A DNA stretch of 9,966 nucleotides from an uncultured Leucothrix sp. (lineage in GTDB: Bacteria > Pseudomonadota > Gammaproteobacteria > Thiotrichales > Thiotrichaceae): the NCBI GenBank assembly GCA_937923375.1, contig CALAJG010000099.1, forward strand, positions 1-9,966. The letters are read 5' to 3'. Numbering within the stretch: the stretch's first letter is position 1; the number at the start of each line of letters is the position of its first letter. The notes beneath the pieces were generated by a model that was not told where the DNA came from, ran no database searches, and worked only from the letters and a program-made list of their open reading frames with translations. Made by a program: the position numbers and the translations under genes. Below are positions 7,441 to 9,966 of this stretch, in pieces.

Positions 7441-8576
7441 TGAATACAAACAAACAACATTTTAATACGACAAAAACACAGAAAGGCCTAACTTTGGTCG
7501 AGCTGTTGATAGCAATGGTCATTAGCGTGTTTCTTATTGGTGGACTGTCGCAGGTTTTTATCTCTGTAAAGCGTTCAAACAACCTACTAATTGCCGAAAC
7601 TGAACTTCAGGAAAATGCCAGATTTGCATTTTCAGTAATTACCAATACGATACAGAAAGCCGGTAATATGGGGTGTCGAGCACCATCGGACACAAACTTA
7701 ACCTCCTTACTAAACTTTACTGAAGCAACTTTCCATCCTTGGATGGCCATCGAGGGGTGGGAAGCGAGAGGGACTCGCTATGGCGAAACCTACTCCCCAA
7801 TCGTCAGCGCTGCGGTAATAACAACACCTAATAATCATTGGGTTGGTACCTCCGATACAGTACTAGATAGTGGAATCAGCTCGGTTAAGAATTCCGATAT
7901 TTTAAAAGTCTGGCACACGTCAGATCAGTCAGTTGCTTTGGATACGCTATCAGCTGACGAAATGACTTTTCCCGACTTTGATCTGGAACAAGGTGACATT
8001 ATCGTTTTAAACGACTGTAAAACGATCACCCTTGCGCAGGTTTGCAAATGCGATACCGGCGATTCTCCGGCCTGCTCCGGTACAGATACTCGCGCGGTCA
8101 TATCGCCTTCAGCTTGTAACACGCCGGGTAACAATACTTTTAACCCCATTAATATCAATTTACCAACATCCGGGATTCAGGTACTCAGAGAGTCTGTGTT
8201 CTATATTGGTAAGCGTGACCAAACTCAGAGCAACTTATCTTCATTATTTGTCCATGGACTTGGTCAGGACGGCAAACTTGGCGCGAGTGAGGAACTGCTA
8301 CAAGGCTTAGAAAGCATGCAGGTTCAATATGGTGAAGACACTGATAATGATCGCGCAGCAAACTATTTTGTTAGTGCTGACCAAGTGAGCAATTGGGGCA
8401 ACGTGGTCAGTGTTCGGATTAGCCTGTTAATGCGTTCATTTAAGGACCAATTGCTGACCGAGCCACAAAACTTGAACTTCAACGGGGCCAAAGTAGAAAT
8501 ACCTGACGGAGATAGTTACCTGCGTAGGGTTTACAGCTCCACCATTGCAATAAGAAATCGAAACGTAGGTTTTTAG
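7440..8576 (+). CDS. pilW: Type IV pilus minor pilin PilW
   Basis: The protein is 378 residues, the large size expected for PilW. The prepilin signal is a 16-residue leader ending QKG|LTLVELLIAMVISVFLIGG, with Glu at mature position 5 (E21). Downstream are QENARFAFSVI and the family-typical AGNMGC (74-79), a Cys-rich loop (LNDC, VCKCDTGDSPAC) around residues 180-215, YGEDTDND near 297-304 (an acidic DxDxD turn, D300/D302/D304), and the closing RRVYSSTIAIRNR common to PilW proteins (PF16074 type). The start ATG 7440 overlaps the pilV stop by one base (TGATG), and no good Shine-Dalgarno is seen, so translation probably depends on upstream ribosomes. PilW is a core part of the minor pilin/PilY1 tip complex. 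Confidence 0.93.
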   Translation: MNTNKQHFNTTKTQKGLTLVELLIAMVISVFLIGGLSQVFISVKRSNNLLIAETELQENARFAFSVITNTIQKAGNMGCRAPSDTNLTSLLNFTEATFHPWMAIEGWEARGTRYGETYSPIVSAAVITTPNNHWVGTSDTVLDSGISSVKNSDILKVWHTSDQSVALDTLSADEMTFPDFDLEQGDIIVLNDCKTITLAQVCKCDTGDSPACSGTDTRAVISPSACNTPGNNTFNPININLPTSGIQVLRESVFYIGKRDQTQSNLSSLFVHGLGQDGKLGASEELLQGLESMQVQYGEDTDNDRAANYFVSADQVSNWGNVVSVRISLLMRSFKDQLLTEPQNLNFNGAKVEIPDGDSYLRRVYSSTIAIRNRNVGF

Positions 8577-8587
8577 AGGCATTTTTC

Positions 8588-9106
8588 ATGAAACTAAAGC
8601 AACGAAATTTACCCAATAAAAAGCAGTCGGGTGCAGCACTTATCCTAGGCCTTACTTTGATAATGATTCTATCTGTTCTGGTTATTTCATCTGCCAAAAC
8701 CACTGCTTTGCAACAAAAAATGGCATCTAACCTACGGGATAAAGAGCTTTCTTTTCAAGCGGCGGAATCTGCGATCAAAGCCGGTGAAAGCTACCTCAAG
8801 GGTACCGCACAAGAAGATTTAGCAGGTAACTTTTCTGGCGCTGGTGGCCTGCTATTGTACGAGAATGATCGCAGCTTAAGCGCTGAAGAAGATTGGGCCA
8901 ACTTAGGTTCTCTAGAAGGCCAAAGCTTGCATCAGGTAGTGAGTAAACCTGTCTACGTTATAGAAGAACTCCCCGGCATAGAAGTCGAGGGTGATAGTTT
9001 GTCAATTCCACGTCCGGTTACCAGTGCGCACTTTAGAATCACCTCAAAGTCATCCGGTGGAACCACAACCTCTTCGACTGTTTTACAAACCATGTATAAA
9101 AAATAG
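8588..9106 (+). CDS. pilX: Type IV pilus minor pilin PilX
   Basis: The protein is 172 residues, starting at ATG 8588 with a good Shine-Dalgarno AGAGG (8575-8579) that overlaps the pilW stop and sits 8 nt before the ATG. The leader MKLKQRNLPNKKQSG is cut at G15|A16, followed by AALILGLTLIMILSVLVISS. Mature position 5 is Leu rather than Glu, as in many PilX proteins and in the secretion pseudopilin GspK, which sits at the tip. TALQQKMASNLRDKELSFQAAESAIKAGE (from residue 39) is the diagnostic PilX N-terminal pattern (PF14341 type). The globular end is short and has no Cys. It is the last recognisable pilin gene in the operon. No pilE-like gene and no clear terminator follow. Confidence 0.93.
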   Translation: MKLKQRNLPNKKQSGAALILGLTLIMILSVLVISSAKTTALQQKMASNLRDKELSFQAAESAIKAGESYLKGTAQEDLAGNFSGAGGLLLYENDRSLSAEEDWANLGSLEGQSLHQVVSKPVYVIEELPGIEVEGDSLSIPRPVTSAHFRITSKSSGGTTTSSTVLQTMYKK

Positions 9107-9138
9107 ATAACAAAGATAACAAGCCATATAAAGCGCCA

Positions 9139-9165
9139 TTCACTTATATTAAGGCTTAATATAAT
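9139..9165 (+). promoter_or_regulatory. Candidate promoter overlapped by a 21-bp palindrome
   Basis: A perfect -10 hexamer TATAAT lies at 9160-9165, with only a weak -35 candidate (TTCACT 9139-9144, 15-nt spacing). The box is almost wholly inside a palindrome with perfect 10-bp arms, TTATATTAAG (9144-9153) and CTTAATATAA (9155-9164), around a single central G. A one-base centre and the lack of an adjoining T tract argue against a terminator and for a dimeric repressor site that would block RNA polymerase. It lies about 100 bp before the lipoprotein GTG start. Confidence 0.5.
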
Positions 9166-9186
9166 GCTAATCAGTCTTGCCAATTT

Positions 9187-9215
9187 TTGACTTTGTACTA
9201 ATTTAGATCAATGAT
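9187..9215 (+). promoter_or_regulatory. Second, weaker candidate promoter for the lipoprotein gene
   Basis: TTGACT (9187-9192, one mismatch from the -35 consensus) is followed after 17 nt by AATGAT (9210-9215, four of six consensus bases). The -10 candidate falls within a small dyad, GATCA (9206-9210) and TGATC (9215-9219), with a 4-nt centre. The spacing is ideal but the -10 is poor, so this is tentative. Confidence 0.3.
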
Positions 9216-9224
9216 GATCCCTGA

Positions 9225-9243
9225 CCATTCACTATAAGAATGG
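9225..9243. repeat. Inverted repeat CCATTC/GAATGG before the lipoprotein start
   Basis: CCATTC (9225-9230) and GAATGG (9238-9243) are 6-bp arms around a 7-nt AT-rich centre, 21 nt before the GTG. The left part, CCATTCACT (9225-9233), is an exact direct copy of CCATTCACT at 9136-9144, which abuts the 21-bp palindrome. Repeated half-sites may bind a regulator; in a short AT-rich spacer they could also be chance. Confidence 0.3.
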
Positions 9244-9252
9244 CAATAATAT

Positions 9253-9257
9253 GAGGG
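9253..9257 (+). promoter_or_regulatory. Shine-Dalgarno fixing the GTG start of the lipoprotein gene
   Basis: GAGGG at 9253-9257 stands 7 nt before GTG 9265. The frame is closed by TAA at 9259-9261, directly upstream, so GTG 9265 is the first usable start. It places a complete lipoprotein signal at the N-terminus. Confidence 0.75.
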
Positions 9258-9264
9258 ATAATCA

Positions 9265-9966
9265 GTGTTCAAATTTCTTCGCCCAACGTCTTGGGCAGCG
9301 CTTTCGTGCGCGCTAATTCTAAGCGGCTGTATAGCAACCGACAACGCAACGGTTGAGGGTACAGGCACGCCAGATATCACTGCTTGTAGTGCAATACCCG
9401 GAGTAGCCGATGGTGCAGATTTTGAACCACAAACGGCCCTCACCCATGGGATTGATGGGCGCACGCATCCTGACTTATTTTATATTGCCTGGTCGCAGCT
9501 TGACGACCGAACGGACTTGCGCTTCCCTGCGCAAGGCTATGACGACGTTGGTTTTGAGGATAAATTACTGGTCAGTCGCCGTAACCCTGAAGGCGAGTAC
9601 AATACCTGGCAGATCTGGCCTAAGTTAAACAGCGACTGCCAGGATACTGAAAAGGTCAGAATACACAGCTTCGATGTAGCACCAGATGGTAATAGCTTGT
9701 TTGTCTCAATGAGCCGTGAAGAGGGAGACAACACCGATCGCAAATTAGGGATTTATCGGTTAGAGATAGCCTCCCAATCACTGACTAAGCTATCCAAAGA
9801 CAACACTGTTGATTTCCTAAACCCAACCTACATAGGGAACGACCCAGCAACCTCCAACGAGATCTTGCTGGTCGCCAAAACGGTTGAGGACACAGAGCTC
9901 CCAATCAACTATAAAGCCAGAAGTATTCTAGTTGACGAATACGACCGAGCTCCTACACCCTTAATA
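9265..9966 (+). CDS. Outer-membrane lipoprotein with TolB/HzsA-like propeller motif, 3' truncated by window
   Basis: The frame is open for 234 codons from GTG 9265 to the window end with no stop. The N-terminus FKFLRPTSW, then a hydrophobic stretch and lipobox LSGC (Cys22 is the lipidated residue), marks a lipoprotein. Ile at +2 is consistent with transport to the outer membrane by Lol. After a Thr/Asp-rich linker come DGRTHPDLFYIAWSQLDD, an EDKLLVSRR strand, and HSFDVAPDGNSLFVSMSR (134-151). The last matches the xSPDGxxLxFxS signature of TolB-type (PD40) beta-propeller blades, followed by IYRLEI and a LNPTYIGND blade start. The arrangement recalls proteins labelled HzsA-related, but the family is uncertain and no haem motif (CxxCH) is seen in this part. 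Its own promoter elements and the 158-bp gap suggest a separate transcript from the pilus operon, though no terminator separates them. Confidence 0.8.
   Translation, partial: MFKFLRPTSWAALSCALILSGCIATDNATVEGTGTPDITACSAIPGVADGADFEPQTALTHGIDGRTHPDLFYIAWSQLDDRTDLRFPAQGYDDVGFEDKLLVSRRNPEGEYNTWQIWPKLNSDCQDTEKVRIHSFDVAPDGNSLFVSMSREEGDNTDRKLGIYRLEIASQSLTKLSKDNTVDFLNPTYIGNDPATSNEILLVAKTVEDTELPINYKARSILVDEYDRAPTPLI

Noticed and set aside
9144..9180. Palindrome considered as the terminator of the pilus operon
   Set aside because: The stem is AT-rich with a one-base centre and no T tract directly after it; the T run at 9184-9188 is about 20 nt away.
9410..9628. Short ATG-started + frame within the last gene
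   Set aside because: It is a different frame inside the lipoprotein, whose open frame of 234 codons, lipobox and Shine-Dalgarno are far stronger.
1..9966. Insertion sequence, integrase, tRNA or attachment site marking a mobile island
   Set aside because: No transposase, integrase or tRNA gene and no terminal repeats were seen. The pilus genes look like ordinary chromosomal genes.

Overview
The window looks like a chromosomal segment from a Gram-negative bacterium, most likely a gammaproteobacterium and probably marine or aquatic. The basis is a pseudomonad-type set of type IV pilus minor pilins with PilY1, a TRAP-transporter tail, and an outer-membrane-type lipoprotein. Base composition is moderate and looks even by eye. 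The genus cannot be fixed from the sequence alone.

Layout: (1) positions 1-219 are the last 72 codons of a + strand gene resembling the C-terminal end of a fused TRAP transporter permease (DUF3394-type tail), followed by a clear intrinsic terminator at 242-274. (2) 298-1695, on the minus strand, is a complete 14-helix drug/H+ antiporter of the DHA2 (EmrB/QacA) group that uses a TTG start. (3) A 215-bp divergent intergenic region separates it from (4) a tight + strand operon, 1911-9106: pilY1, a FimU/FimT (GspH-like) minor pilin, pilV, pilW and pilX. The pilin genes are coupled by overlapping or nearly touching stop and start codons. (5) A 158-bp intergenic region holds a perfect-arm 21-bp palindrome lying over a consensus -10 box. 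(6) From a GTG at 9265 an outer-membrane lipoprotein with a beta-propeller-like motif runs off the end of the window.

How the genes fit together: FimU, PilV, PilW and PilX are prepilin-like proteins processed by the prepilin peptidase. In well-studied systems they form the initiating tip complex of the type IV pilus, with PilY1 as the tip adhesin and regulator of extension and retraction. PilY1, FimU and PilW each carry acidic DxDxD-type loops, consistent with a calcium-responsive tip. The operon differs from the Pseudomonas order: pilY1 comes first, and no pilE-like fifth minor pilin follows pilX.

The most notable item is PilY1 itself (1497 residues). Only its C-terminal ~660 residues are the usual PilY1 propeller. 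The N-terminal ~800 residues form a mosaic of a glycine-rich secreted module, an unassigned beta-rich domain and a GEVED-type domain, in place of the von Willebrand A domain common in this family. The glycine-rich and GEVED modules recall large secreted adhesins of Bacteroidetes more than they recall pilus proteins.
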